From positions 2,508,855 to 2,572,854 of the forward strand of contig NW_015622544.1 of NCBI RefSeq assembly GCF_000835495.1: a stretch of DNA of 64,000 nt. Reading direction: 5' to 3'. The DNA is from Cladophialophora immunda (lineage: Eukaryota > Ascomycota > Eurotiomycetes > Chaetothyriales > Herpotrichiellaceae). Under the pieces are notes generated by a model, which worked only from the letters and a program-made list of their open reading frames with translations, made no database searches and was not told where the DNA came from. This document shows, piece after piece, positions 33,485 to 44,570 of this stretch. Position 1 is the first letter of the stretch, and every line of letters begins with the position of its first letter. The position numbers and the translations under genes were made by a program.

Positions 33485-34753
33485 ATGGTGACTGTTGCTA
33501 TTGCTGGCGGGACCGGAAGTAGGGTTTGATGGAATCCCCGAAGAAGAAAGGGCTGATCGTGGCCAGATGTTGCTCGCGAGGTGATCGACGCCATCCAAGC
33601 AAAGAAGATGCACCAAGTCATTGTGCTGAGCAGACGAGTTTGTCTAGCCCTTCCCCGAGGGCCCTTTTTCAAACATGATTTCGAAACAAATCCTAAATCA
33701 ATTAAAGGCAAATGTAGACGACTTGCCCAGCGGTGTTCAGTGTGTTCAAGTAGACTACGAGGATCCAAAGTCCCTTGTCCGAGCATTCCAGAATGTAGAC
33801 ACGATCCTCTCTTTCCTGGCTATACCGGATCCATCCAGAATGGTGCGCTACCAAAAGAATATGATCGACGCAGCACTTGAGACAGGCGCCCGAAGATTTG
33901 CGCCGTCCGAATGGGGGAGGTATGGCTCCCACACCCTCAGATTGCCTTGCAGGAGAGCTGAATGGAGCCGCGCAGCCGCGGGGTTGGTGGAATGGCGCTC
34001 TATGCATTCAAAGGCGAGGTTGAGACATACCTGGAAAAGGTCAATCAACAAACAAAGGTGAGTCAAAGACCGTTTGAACGACCTAGCCACAGAGCCTAAA
34101 GTCGATTGCTAGAAGTTGGAGTATTGCCTCTTCCAGCCTGGGTACTTTACAAATTATTTCGGCTATCCTCATTCAACGACAAAGCACTTTGCAATGAGTC
34201 CGGCCTATGTTGACTTTGAAAATCGACGCGCCATCATGGTCGGTGATGGGAACCATGAACTCACGCTTACGACAGTGCAAGACATGGCCAACGTGGTAGC
34301 TGAAGCGTTGGCGTATGAAGGAGAATGGCCAGTCAATGGCGGCATTCGCGGCTCCCAAACAACCATCGCACAATTGGTACGCCTGGGAGAAGAACTTAGA
34401 GGTTTGTTCCCCTTCCCCGAGGAGGACATCTTGTGCCGAATACAGATATGACCAGAGATGGCATGTTCACTGGCAACCGGGCTGATAAACTATTAGGCCC
34501 CTTCAACGTAGACAAGGTCTCTTTGGAAGATCTCATGAACGGAGAACTCAAGAAAACTTGGTGGCCTCCGACCTATCACAGTGCAACACGCGAGCACTTT
34601 GAAGAAATGTCGAAGCTGATAGTCAGGGTGTTTTTGGTGGGGGTTACCAGAGGAGGGTGGTGTGTCTCTGACGAATGGAACAAACGACTGGTAAAGTTTC
34701 GTTTTACCAGCGCAGAAGAATATTTAAGGAAGATCTGGGGGAACGAGTCCTAG
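33485..34753 (+). CDS. NmrA-like / isoflavone-reductase-like NAD(P)-dependent oxidoreductase
   Basis: Six exons join in frame: 33485-33518, 33567-33637, 33708-33919, 33976-34057, 34113-34401 and 34497-34753. Introns are 48, 70, 56, 55 and 95 bp and the product is 314 residues, the normal family length. The first join creates the dinucleotide-binding loop AIAGGTGNVAREVI. Next come LSFLAIPDPSRMVRYQKNMI, RRFAPSEWGS, YAFKGEVETYLE with the family lysine, EYCLFQPGYFTNY, DMANVVAEAL and the C-terminal SDEWNKRLVKFRFTSAEEYL. These match the PCBER/isoflavone-reductase-like subgroup of atypical short-chain dehydrogenases common in fungal aromatic and secondary metabolism. The substrate is unknown, and it is probably cytosolic. 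It lies immediately before the permease, ligase, regulator and esterase group, so it may belong to that pathway, but no FarA-type hexamer lies in its 478-bp upstream region. Confidence 0.9.
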
Positions 34754-35452
34754 TGTGACATCTCGTGGGAGAGGACTTCTAGGTACTCCGTATATGGCTC
34801 GATAGGTTGTTAGGGATCCCTCCCCAAGCACAGCAAACAGGCTAAGCAAAGGGCGCAGAAGACCTGGCAAGTCCCTGCTTTTACTCCCACTCTGCTGCCT
34901 ATGTAGCCTTAGATATGGCGGTGCGAGAGGAAGCGGGCGATTGGTCTAGGGCTACACGGGGTGGTCGTCCAGGGCGAACTAGAAACATGTCCTTAGGTAA
35001 GCACTGCGAATAGCTCCACCACTCCTTTTGGCTATAACCCCCAAGACCCACTTTACAATTTACGCAGGATGGAATCAGGCTCGGCACCAAAATTTCTCCC
35101 ACATCTTGGAAACGACAGCGTCGGCCATGCATAAGATCGTGGGGTCCCACGCAGATAACGGCTGATCTGTCAGATCCGCTCGAACAAGGATATAGCCGGG
35201 TTCCGTCCTCAGATCCCTCGGAGTGTTCGAGGGAGAAGCAAAATTGGCCGAAAAAAGATGCATGCCTCGGTTGGTGCTCACCTGCAATCAATTCACAACG
35301 GCATTATATAGGCCCAAGCCCATGACACGGGGGTGTGTGGGAGAATGTCAGGCGACTATTGGCATCCTCTGGACAAATAAATCCCACCAAACCGACGTTT
35401 TCAAACGGAATACTCCCCGGACCTCAGGCTACGTCTCATTCGTTGCACCGCC
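34754..35452. other. Promoter region of acetate permease-family gene
   Basis: No gene is supported in 699 bp. It contains two CCTCGG hexamers (35216-35221 and 35265-35270), 232 and 183 bp before the ATG at 35453. Open frames on the - strand (34899-35291) lack domains. Confidence 0.45.
35216..35270. promoter_or_regulatory. Two CCTCGG elements upstream of permease
   Basis: The exact hexamers CCTCGG at 35216-35221 and 35265-35270 have the same orientation and are 49 bp apart. CCTCGG is the established binding motif of Aspergillus FarA/FarB, relatives of the CTF1-like regulator encoded at 40-42.6 kb. Binding here is inference. Confidence 0.45.
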
Positions 35453-36590
35453 ATGTCGACCAAGGGACACGACGACATTGCCGCCGTCCACGGCGAGAAC
35501 ATCCTTCAACGCACTGAGACCGCAGACAGCGTCATGATGCCCGTGCCACGCGACGTCTTTGAGAAACTCTACCTGAATCCGAAGCCCCCTGGATCCGGTC
35601 GGCTGTACCGCACCTTTGCGAACCCAACGCCCGTGGCGCTCATGGGGTTCCTGCTCTCCGCGTTCCCAACCGGGTGCATCTTGCTGGGATGGAGAGGCTC
35701 CGGGGGAAACGGCGCAGCCATTTTGTGAGGATTTTACAGGTCCACCCCTTGCCACGCAGAGAAGCCTCAGCTGACTCGCGATCGCTCGCTTTTTTCCAAA
35801 AGGCCGGTCTACATCTTTTACGGCGGCATTGTCCAAATGGTGGCGGCGGTGGGCGAATGGATCATTGGCAACACATTTTCCTGCACCATCTTCTTCACCT
35901 ATAGTATGTCCGCCCCGGTCGCTTTTCGCCTGGAGGTGTCCCCATTTATTCGGCTTTGCTGATATGAGAGAGAGCGATCCAGGTACCTTCTGGCTCGTCC
36001 ACGGTTGTTCCATGATTCCATGGTTCGGTGTTGGAGTCAATTACTCTCCGACAGGGGACAATCTCGATGGTCAAGCGACGCCCGAGTTTTTCGCCACTAC
36101 AGGTCAGTAATCGGCTCGTGCATATAGTGGCCACATAGATCGGCCTTGGAAGGGAGACTGATCGGGGTGCGGTGATAGGGTTTTTCTTTGTCTTTCTGGG
36201 ATTGGTGTCCTTGGTCTACCTGGTCGGCGCGCTGCGGACGAATCTTTGCCTTGTCTTTGGACTCGTCACCTTGATTCTCGACGTCGGTTTCTTCACCGGG
36301 ATATACTTCAACTTCGCTCTCGGAGATCTCAGTGCGGCGGCGCGTTGCCAGAAGGTATGCCTCTTCATCGTCGCTCCAAAAGCGCTCCTTCTGTGTCGAG
36401 TAGTCCAACTGATTTCCCCTTGTAGGCTGCTGGCGTCCTCACCTTTATAATCTGCTTCCCTCTGGGATGGTTGTTCATGGCCGAGATTCTCGAAGCCGTC
36501 GATTTCCCTCTTGTGGTTCCCGTGGGCGATCTGAGTCGGAGGTTCCGTGGCCGCAATCAGAGGCACCGCAATCATGCTGGTGAACCGTAG
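35453..36590 (+). CDS. GPR1/FUN34/YaaH-family acetate/ammonium permease
   Basis: Five exons join in frame: 35453-35724, 35803-35903, 35983-36102, 36179-36354 and 36426-36590. Introns are 71-79 bp and the product is 277 residues, the usual length. The family signature ANPTPVALMGFLLS (NPxP...G) precedes TM1. Then come GGNGAA, YIFYGGIVQMVAAVGEWIIG and NTFSCTIFFTYSTFWL, followed by further hydrophobic segments (about six TM in all) and the C-terminal PVGDLSRRFRG. Relatives such as AcpA and Ady2 import acetate/H+ at the plasma membrane. The canonical NTFP and FGAFW residues are altered here (NTFSCTIFFTYSTFW), so another short-chain acid could be the substrate. It is convergent with the downstream peroxisomal CoA ligase gene. 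Two CCTCGG elements precede it. Confidence 0.9.
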
Positions 36591-37044
36591 CCGTAAGGTT
36601 TCTGGCCAGTGACCGAGTTCGATAAAGACAAGCTGAAAACTGTGGGAATTGGCCTGGGGAGGAGCGTGTCCAGACCAAAGGACAAAGATTAGAAGTCCTC
36701 AAAAATTGTACATGTGCTTGCAGAAAATATACAGTGAAGACTTCCGTCACCACGCGTACTATGGATGTAAACAAATTGTACATGTACTTGGAGAAAATAT
36801 CCAGTGAAAACTTCCATCACCACGTGTACTATGGATGTAAAACCTTGTCGCAAATCCTCGAAGTCGCTCGTGTGGACGCCTCGACCATTGACTTGTCACC
36901 GCGCTGCAGAAGATCGCAGAAGACCAACGTAACCACAATCGTGAATCCCCGTCCTGAAGTTGAAAGATGGCCAAATCAAGAACTCGCGGGAGAAAACAAA
37001 GCCCCGTCGGCATCAAGATTGGGCACACATTGTGATCTAGTCTC
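36591..37044. other. Convergent intergenic region with tandem duplication
   Basis: This lies between the 3' ends of the permease (+) and CoA ligase (-). It contains the 70-bp tandem duplication at 36703-36842; nothing else is recognised. Confidence 0.45.
36703..36842. repeat. 70-bp tandem duplication
   Basis: Two adjacent 70-bp units (36703-36772 and 36773-36842) both start aaattgtacatgt and end actatggatgtaaa. They differ at seven positions: three G/A and one C/T transition, and three transversions. The second unit gains a CACGTG (E-box/Pho4-type) hexamer where the first has CACGCG. Confidence 0.85.
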
Positions 37045-38951
37045 TCAGAGCTTTGCGCGCTGGGATTTGTTCTCTGCTTCCACCATGGCTTTGAGCTCGC
37101 GCTTCAACACCTTGCCGGTCGCGTTCCGAGGCAAAACATCCAAGAAACGCACACCCCCAGTCAGCTCCTTATATTTGGCCAGCCTCTCCTTGCAGTAGTC
37201 GATCACCTCGTTCTCCGTCAGCGTCGCCCCCGCAGGGCTTCTCACGACGTATGCTCGAGGATGTTCGACATCAGCGTCGACGATGCTAGGAACCCCAATC
37301 ACCGCGGCATCCGAGATGCTCGAATGGCTGAGAAGAACCCCTTCAATCTCCGCAGGGGCGACCTGAAAAGCGCGGACTTTGATGAGCTCCTTTTTGCGGT
37401 CGACCACGTACCACTTCCCGCCCGCGGATGAGCAGTACATGACATCTCCAGTCTTGTAGTAACCCTGGCTGTCAAAGGACGCGGCGGTGGCGGTGGGGTT
37501 ATCGAGATAGCGAGAGATCACCGTCGGGCCTCGTATACACATTTCTCCGACCTTGTCCAAGCCGAGAATTTCCTTGCCATCTTCGTCGATGAGCCTAAAG
37601 GGCCGGGTTAGCTGACATCGGGTCAAGTTGGCTTCTCCAGGGGTCTGTCTCGTACTTTGCATCGAGATTGGGCAACATCCGTCCCACGCTCCCCGTGTCG
37701 TCGGACTCTGGATATCGGAACGTCGTCGCAATGCAGGTGGCTTCGGTCATCCCCCACACCTGCGTCACCCGGGCTTCGTCGCCCAAGATTCTTTGCAATG
37801 CCATTTGATTGTCTCTCCCCAATGGTGCCGCGCCTACGATGACGACTCTGAGAGACTGCAAAGAATACTTCTGAACATGGGGATGTTTGATGATCGTCAC
37901 CGCCACGGGAGGCACGAGAGTCAGGTCGGTGATCTGGAATTTTCCAATTGTCCCCAGAAACACTTCGACCTCGAAGCGACGGAGGACGTAGCTGGTGATG
38001 CATCTCCGCAGAGGGGAGACGTGAGACATTGGCGCCGTGGCCGCGTGGAACATGGGCAGGTAAAGCAAGCGAGAGACCTAATTCACAGACGTGAGCGTGA
38101 ACGAGCATGTATGGTAACCTCTATCTGTCTGTCTCAGCACGTGCACCCTTACCTCGTACGGGACCTTGTGAGATTCGGTGACCAAGATGTGCTGAGCAAT
38201 CAAATTTCGGTGTGAGATGACCGCGGCTTTAGGAAGGCCTGTCGTACCGCTGCTGAAAAAGTAGGCTGCTGGAGTAGCCGCACACTGTTCTTCATCGTCA
38301 AAGGAAACCCAGTCGCGCTGCCCATGCTCAAGCAAAGTTCTCCAGGACAAGAACCCCCGACGAAGTGGTTGTTCTGGTTGGTCGAAGATCAGCACGGGTG
38401 GCATCCCTCTGTCGAGATGCTTTGAGGCTTCGACGACGTCGAACACTTTGTCTGGCTCCGTAATAACGAAACCAACTCGAGCAGTCTTGAAATGGTGACT
38501 GAGTTCGGTCGCCGTGTAGGCGGGATTCGTCCCCGTGAAGACGGCCCCGGCCGCCAGGATGCCCAAAACAAGGATCGGGTAATATATCTGCTTTGCTTGA
38601 GTACGGTGCGCAGGCTGATTCAAGGTTATCCCGTGGACTTACATCGTTAAATGCATGGATACAGACGCAATCGCCGGGTCTGACGCCTGTGGCATGGAAG
38701 CCGGCCGCCAATTTGCGGATGAGAATCAAGGCCTGGTCTCGGTTGATTGATCGTTCAGGCCGGACCGCATCGACATAGATCTAGAACCAAGTCCCGAGTC
38801 AGCCATCGATCAAGGCCCGTCACCAGACAGGTTGGAGTCGAGGAATGCTGGCTCCTACCGGCCGGCCTGGTTGAGTTTCTTCGTGCTCAAAGATCCATGA
38901 TAGGATGTCCTTGTTGGGGATAACCACGTGGCTATCTGCAAGGAAAGGCAT
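37045..38951 (-). CDS. 4-Coumarate:CoA ligase-like acyl/aryl-CoA synthetase, peroxisomal (PTS1 -AKL)
   Basis: Five exons join in frame: 38951-38859, 38780-38643, 38587-38153, 38077-37656 and 37594-37045. Introns are 55-78 bp and the product is 545 residues. The start MPFLADSHVVIPNKD is typical of fungal 4CL-like enzymes. The adenylation motifs are complete: FFSSGTTGLPKAAVISH (P-loop), QVWGMTEATC, YKTGDVMYCS, VVDRKKELIKVRAFQVAP and PRNATGKVLKREL with the catalytic Lys. The protein ends QRAKL, a canonical type-1 peroxisomal signal, so it should activate a carboxylic acid to its CoA thioester inside peroxisomes for chain shortening. The substrate (hydroxycinnamate, aryl or fatty acid) cannot be read. 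Its start lies in the intergenic region shared with the Zn2Cys6 gene, and CCGAGG stands 129 bp upstream of the ATG. The tannase/feruloyl esterase at 43-44 kb could supply its substrate. Confidence 0.93.
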
Positions 38952-40054
38952 ACTGTCTCACCCAGAACCAAGTATGATCAAGAACACAGCAGCCTTGTCG
39001 TCACTGAACGAACCTGAGATCTTGACACATGGGGGACACAAATAGGAGTACCTACTTTATGCCACATGATTGAGGGAAGCCGAGGTGGATGCTCAACGTG
39101 GCGGCGAATTCGCTCCTTACGATCATAGTCACCGGCCGCTCCATTCTAGGAGCTGGGCAGGCTGGGATGCCTGGAGCCTGGAACGCTGGACATCACTGGC
39201 CGCAGAAAGATACAGCCTCGTTCAGCTGCAGGAACTCTAGATAATGGACCGAGACTCCCCGAGATCTTGTTTGTCACATCTCATTTCGGCTGTGACCATC
39301 GCCTCGTCCCTTGGATGTGAAGTCGAGAACTAGTATCAGCTATGTAAATCAACATCAATATGCCCGACAGTCAACTAGCACGCTTACTCAAGCTGGTCGA
39401 CGAGGCAGGCCCCGGTGCCGAGGTTGGTCGGCTAATTTGGAGGAAAATTGCGGCTCTTTATTGTCGTCGGTCCTTGGTACTCAGGTACTCAAGCCCTGCT
39501 TCTGTGCATAGCGCGGAGGGTGGAGAGATGATGGAGCAAAGTGCGTGCACCGTCCTCCACCCTCTACATCCACTCCCTCGCCACGGTCAGAGTGTGGTCA
39601 CGTAATAGGCCGTTCAAATGACCTCGTCTTTACAAGGTGCTGGCGTCTTTCCCCAGACTGCCTGTGGGTGCCTGCAGGTGTCTGAGCGCTCCCACTAAAT
39701 CAATCACCAGGCGTTCCCCCCATTATCCCCAGGTGCCCCAGGCGCCCCCGGCCCCTGTAGCTCCGCCGAACTTCGGGATTCGACTCTGGGCTCAGAGGAT
39801 CAACGCCAATAGCACTCCGCAACTCGCTTCTCCTTCTCCGTATGGCGGAGAATGACACGAAGACAACTGCACGGTTTGTACCGCGGCACCTTGGCGAAAC
39901 TTTATAGTCACTACCAGTAATAAAACAGAGACGCTTGGACAAGCGTGTCCTTGCACGCTTTGTTGAAGTTCGGGACCGACTCATCAAACAAACCGAATAC
40001 GGAGGTTTTCTCGAACACGAATGCCCTCTTGACAAGTAATGCGCTCAGCGGTTC
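38952..40054. other. Divergent promoter region between CoA ligase and Zn2Cys6 regulator
   Basis: About 1.1 kb with no supported gene. CCGAGG hexamers lie at 39080-39085 (129 bp before the ligase ATG) and 39418-39423. Frames at 39360-39605 and 39700-40035 lack domains. Confidence 0.45.
39080..39085. promoter_or_regulatory. CCGAGG element 129 bp before CoA ligase
   Basis: This is an exact FarA/FarB-type motif (CCTCGG on the ligase coding strand). Its distance resembles those of the esterase (143 bp) and permease (183/232 bp) elements. A second copy lies at 39418-39423. Confidence 0.45.
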
Positions 40055-42594
40055 ATGCCAGCAATGACTGACACAACGCAACCACCGTCCACCGACAAAA
40101 GAGCCGGCGTTGCATGTCTCGCTTGCAGGGGCCGAAAGGTTCGCTGTGATGTTCAACTGCGAGGCATTCCCTGCGCGAACTGCGAACACGATTCGGTCCA
40201 GTGTTATATTCGGAGCAACAAGCGTGGACGGTACGTGAATCAGCCCGAGCACCACTTTGTCACTGTGCAATGGCCGACTAACCATGAGTCGCATCAGCAG
40301 ACCAGCTAGGGCTCGAAATGTCGGCGGGGAGAAAGGATCAAAGCAACAAGCAAAAGACGATTCCCCGGCGAACGCTGAGCGGATCGTGGCTGACGGCCTC
40401 CCATCGCAACGCATTGGGCATGCGATTCATACTACTCAATGGTTACCCGAAGTGGTGGCGGAAGTCTCAACGGACGTCCCGGTGCAGGGCGCGCCCTTTT
40501 CTACTCCAAGTACGCCGCTGTTCATTTCAAAGTCGCCGAACATGATTGCCGGAGAATCTGACCCGTGAACAATATTACAGTCGCGGTCACCAACGCCTTG
40601 CAAGACGAGAATCTCCATCAGGAACTTTCTTATGCCGACCTGATCGGAACCAGCATACGCCAAACGTTGCCGAGCTGCCCACAGACTCTTAGTCCCAGGT
40701 TGGCTTCACCTGCACGCGACCGAACCCCTTCTGTTGGGCGCGGCTGGACAGGAACAGATAACGATGCTCTGCCATCATTCATCAAGCCTATTTCCGAGGC
40801 GCTCGATCCGGACAATCTGGACTTCCTTCGCAAAAAAGGTGCACTTCAGATTCCAGCCCGGGAGTTGCGAGACGAGATCATCAATTGCTATCTGCAGTAT
40901 GTGCATCCCCAGCTGCCTGTGCTGGATGAATCGACACTTCGGGAAATTGCACGAGACCCCTCAAGCATGAAAATTGCTCCGGTGAGTATACTTCTCTTTC
41001 AAGCCGCCATGTTCTCCGCAGTCCACTTCATTGCCGTCGACTCAATTCGCAGGGCCGGGTTTGATCGGGCGCTGGACATCCGGAGGGCGTTCTACGCAAA
41101 GGCGCGCGTGGGTGCTAGATCCCCCTTGAGTCGATACGCTGATGCTCACTGCGCGCACAGCTCCTCTACGACTTTGACGTTGAATCCGACCGTCTGGTGA
41201 TCGTACAATCGCTGATTTTGTTGGCCTACATGTCCGAGACACCAGGGGACGCGAAAGGGGGGTGGCACTGGATTGGTGTGGCTCACGGTCTGGCGATGAC
41301 ACTGGGACTGCACCGAAAGGTGGACTATGCCACACTGGACCCTCGGGAAAGTCGACTGAGGAGGAGGATCTGGTGGTCGTGCTACATGCGAGATCGCACC
41401 CTCGCATTGGCAATGAATCGACCGTGGAGGATACGCGACGAAGATTTCGACACTCCGATGCTCACCTTGGCCGACTTCGACCTCGGTGTGGATCAGGGGC
41501 AGCATCAGTCGCCGCCAGATACAGACCGGCAAGAGGCGACGAGTCTGACGCAAGTCACAGTCAGTCTCGCTCAACTGTGCACCCAGATCAGTGACATTCT
41601 CGACATACACTTCTCGACGCTTCCGGAAGAGGCTTCTGCGCCGCCGTCACACCCGCCAGACGGAACCGGACTCACGGCGACCCTGTACTTCGCCAAAAGC
41701 CAAATCAAGCAGATTGACGGGGTCGTGGCGTGCGATCGAAAACTGCAGTCCTGGTTCAAGAATCGGCCGTTGGACTGCATTTACAGTCCGGACGGGTCGA
41801 GTGCCTTGGTCCTCAACCGAGCCTTTGTCAATCTGGTCTACTTCTCTCTGGTGTCTGCGCTGCACCGCCCCCTTCTTCGCGCCAACGTCCTCGGCGACTT
41901 TGTCGAGTATCAGATGTTGTCGGAGCGACGGGTCCGGGACGCGGCGCTGGAAACGTGTCGAATGTCGGCCCACCTACACGAGCTCGGGCTGGGCCAATTC
42001 TACCCCGGTGCGGGCGCAATGTTGCAGGTGCCGGCGGTCATCTTTTTCCTGAGAGAACTGCGGTCGCCCAACGCCCGGCCCTGCGACGAGATCTTTTCGT
42101 CGATCCAGGCGTGCATTGACGTCGTGGAAGATGTCAAGGAACGACACCTTGGCGCCCAGATTGGGCTGATCATCGCCCTCGGTCTCCTGCGAAGGTCGAA
42201 CGTCGCCGTCCAGACGGACCCGCGGACAGGCAGGGTGGTGAAGCTGACCCACCGGGGTGGCGTGGCCGCGTCTAACCATTCGTTGAACGGCATTGAAGGC
42301 CAACAACCCCAAGCGGCGAACGAGCCTGGCAACCTGCAAAAGTCCCAGGCCGACATGGGGCGAGTCACCGGGGCCAGCATGGACGCCTCGGCTTCCGCCG
42401 AAGACTCGACAGCGTCCTTTTGGGGCACCGTTCCGGAGACCGGCGTCGATTTCGATCTGGAGACACGGTTCTTCGCCGACCAGGGATTTTCCGAGAGCCT
42501 CGTCTCGGACCTTGTCCCGTTTGCTCCGGACTTTACGGATGATCTCTACACGCAGGCTCCCTATCCAGACATGCACAAGTCGCATGAAGACTAA
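40055..42594 (+). CDS. Zn2Cys6 transcription factor, CTF1/FarA-like
   Basis: Four exons join in frame: 40055-40230, 40310-40509, 40581-41107 and 41161-42594. Introns are 79, 71 and 53 bp and the product is 778 residues. The binuclear zinc cluster lies near residues 23-50 (CLACRGRKVRCD, then CANCEHDSVQC), directly followed by the basic linker RSNKRGR. The fungal-specific regulatory domain includes NCYLQYVHPQLPVLDE, SILLFQAAMFSAVHF, the RAFYAKAR-LLYDFDVESDRL join, GWHWIGVAHGLAMTLGLHRK, RRRIWWSCYMRDR and RIRDEDFDTPML. This order and wording match the cutinase transcription factor CTF1 / FarA-FarB group, which controls use of cutin monomers and fatty acids and binds CCTCGG. The C-terminus is acidic and aromatic, like an activation domain. 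It is divergent from the peroxisomal ligase and convergent with the tannase/feruloyl esterase. I infer it is the local regulator. Confidence 0.9.
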
Positions 42595-42808
42595 ATGACA
42601 AGGGGTGCTTAACTGTTTCACCGCGTCAACGGCGCGGGGCAAATCGGTATGTAGGGCAAGCGTGCTTCGACAATGCGTACCACGAGAATCGAGAAAAGAC
42701 GTGTGCTCAGGACAACCGTCCGCTGGGTTTGACTCGTGGCGGGCCACACTCCCTTTGGTCGAGGTGGTTTCGCTCTCGAGGAGTATGGTTCTATATTAAG
42801 AGGATTGG

Positions 42809-42859
42809 CCAATTGTCCTTTTTGCCCAATTGTCCTTTTTGCCCAATTGTCCTTTTTTG
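42809..42859. repeat. 17-bp tandem repeat, three units
   Basis: The unit ccaattgtcctttttgc is repeated three times head to tail between the converging regulator and esterase genes. It may contribute T-rich termination signals on the + strand. CCAAT also occurs in each unit. Confidence 0.8.
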
Positions 42860-42871
42860 GCCCAAAACTGA

Positions 42872-44428
42872 CTATTTACACTCCCAGTTGACCGCCTGGG
42901 TCACACCCCCGCGGCCGGTGTATTTTGCTCGCGAGGGATACATGCATATCGGTCTCTCGTACACGGTGCCGTTGGCGTTGGGCAAGGAGACGCCGGCCAG
43001 GCGGTCCGGGGCTTGACCCTGTTCGACCCACGCCACCAAGCTCTTGAGAGCCTGACCCGGGTACGGTCCCGGGCCGCCGAGACAGTGCGCGACCCCGGGC
43101 GCCTGGAAGTAGCGGTAATAGTCTCGGACGGTGGGGTCGAGGCGCTCCACCCGCTCGTAGTAGTTCTGCGAGTGGGCCGTCGGGATGTAGTTGTCCGCCA
43201 TGCCGTGCCAGGTCAGCATCTTGCCGCCCGCGTCGCGAAAGGTCGACAGATCGGCGCGTTTCCCGGGCAGGAGACCGGAGTAGAGTCGGTTCTGCGGCGA
43301 CGCGAGGTCGGCGTACATCTGGTCGACGCTGTAGTGGGCGCGGCGCCAGTCGTAGCTCGGGTTGAGCCGGATCATGTCCGCCACCCACTGCTCGGACGGG
43401 GCGAACGGGAGCGGCGCGGAGACGCCCGCGGCGTCCGTGGTCGTGTTCATCAGGCCGTCGAAGGCGGCCTGTTGGTTGAATCCCTCCCACAACACCGTCC
43501 CGTTCCGGCGGTCGACCGACCACACGCCCCGGGCCCCGACGGCGGCGGCGCGCGAGACGTTGACCGTCCCGCCGCCGCCGCAGGGAACGGGCGTGCCGAC
43601 CAGCGAAAAGGGGTCGAAGTCGCACAGCTCGGGCGCGGACACGATGCCGTCGACCACGCCGTCCTTCGGGTCGCAGGCTCGCACCACCGCCGCCGTGATG
43701 GCGGCCAATTCACACTGGTTGGGGACGCCGCCACCCCCGGCGTCCTGCAGGTAGACCGAGGGGTAAAACAGGGCAATGACGAGGTCGCTCCAGCCCAGGG
43801 CCGGCGCGGCGGCGAGGATGCCGTCGAAATCCTCGGGGTAGTCCTGCGCGAACATCAGGCCCTGGCCGCCGCCGGTCGAGCAGCCGTTGAAGTAGGCGTA
43901 GGCGGCGTCGCGGCCGTAAAAGTCCCGGGTCAGGGCTTTCCCCACGACGACCGCCTCGTGCAGGGCGGTGCCTCCAAAGTCGGCGACGTTGTACAGGTTG
44001 GCGTCGCCGGGCCCGTAGAGCCCCCACCGAGCGAGGTCCTCTGACATGCCGTGCCCGCCGTCGGTCGACACGCTGGCGTAGCCGTCGGCCAGGGCCGCCG
44101 TCATCGCCGGGACCGATAGCCCGCTGACGAGGCCGCCCCCGCCCGTGTACTGGAGTCGGCCGTTCCACCCTTCCAACGGAAACCAGATCTGGGAGTTGAT
44201 CGAGTCGCCCCAGCCCGGGTGGGTGGAAATGACGCTGACGTTGCAAAAGTCCAGCCCGGTCACGTTCCAGGCGTCATGCGAGCCGTAGACGCCCTGCGGG
44301 ACATCCTGCGACCAGTTGCCGATGACGGCGGCCGTGATGGACACTATTTTCAAGCCGGCGATCACGGGATGTTGGAAAGTGCTGGCCACGCAGCTCGTGG
44401 CGGCGGCGCTGGCAGAGATCAAAAGCAT
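42872..44428 (-). CDS. Secreted tannase/feruloyl esterase family esterase
   Basis: A single exon encodes 518 residues. The N-terminus MLLISASAAATSCVAS is a short signal peptide, so secretion is expected. The tannase-family CS-D-HC triad is visible: Ser with preceding Cys in FNGCSTGGGQGL, Asp in TWHGMADNYIP, and His-Cys in GVAHCLGG (the Cys pair bridges nucleophile and His). Supporting motifs are WNGRLQYTGGGG and YASVSTDGGHG, and the C-terminal YTGRGGVTQAVNWEC. Several N-x-S/T sequons are present. The family cleaves gallate esters (tannase) or hydroxycinnamate esters (feruloyl esterase B/C); which one cannot be decided by eye. The exon is very GC-rich, without introns, unlike its neighbours. 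It is convergent with the CTF1-like regulator, and CCTCGG lies 143 bp upstream of its start. A longer N-terminus is possible because the signal is short. Confidence 0.93.
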   Translation of the reverse strand: MLLISASAAATSCVASTFQHPVIAGLKIVSITAAVIGNWSQDVPQGVYGSHDAWNVTGLDFCNVSVISTHPGWGDSINSQIWFPLEGWNGRLQYTGGGGLVSGLSVPAMTAALADGYASVSTDGGHGMSEDLARWGLYGPGDANLYNVADFGGTALHEAVVVGKALTRDFYGRDAAYAYFNGCSTGGGQGLMFAQDYPEDFDGILAAAPALGWSDLVIALFYPSVYLQDAGGGGVPNQCELAAITAAVVRACDPKDGVVDGIVSAPELCDFDPFSLVGTPVPCGGGGTVNVSRAAAVGARGVWSVDRRNGTVLWEGFNQQAAFDGLMNTTTDAAGVSAPLPFAPSEQWVADMIRLNPSYDWRRAHYSVDQMYADLASPQNRLYSGLLPGKRADLSTFRDAGGKMLTWHGMADNYIPTAHSQNYYERVERLDPTVRDYYRYFQAPGVAHCLGGPGPYPGQALKSLVAWVEQGQAPDRLAGVSLPNANGTVYERPICMYPSRAKYTGRGGVTQAVNWECK

Positions 44429-44480
44429 GGCTGCTCCGAAGGAGGGTGATGATGATGGACGGAAAGGGAGCTCTGGTCAT

Positions 44481-44504
44481 GGTCGAGGTCGAGGTCGAGG
44501 TCGA
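44481..44504. repeat. (GGTCGA)4 microsatellite
   Basis: Four perfect hexamer units just upstream of the esterase start. Confidence 0.85.
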
Positions 44505-44570
44505 CCGTCGTAGATGTAGCTGAAGACATCCCATACTGAGTTCGTTGTTCGGCCCGGAAGAGGCAGCAAA

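Noticed and set aside
35453..36590. Five separate small genes over the permease
   Set aside because: The fragments join through four in-frame 71-79 bp introns into one normal-length family member.
36820..36826. CACGTG as a phosphate-control site
   Set aside because: It lies between 3' ends of converging genes, far from the phosphate genes.
42876..43625. 249-codon Arg-rich frame and other long GC-rich frames over 43-44.2 kb
   Set aside because: Shadows of the GC-rich tannase/feruloyl esterase gene.
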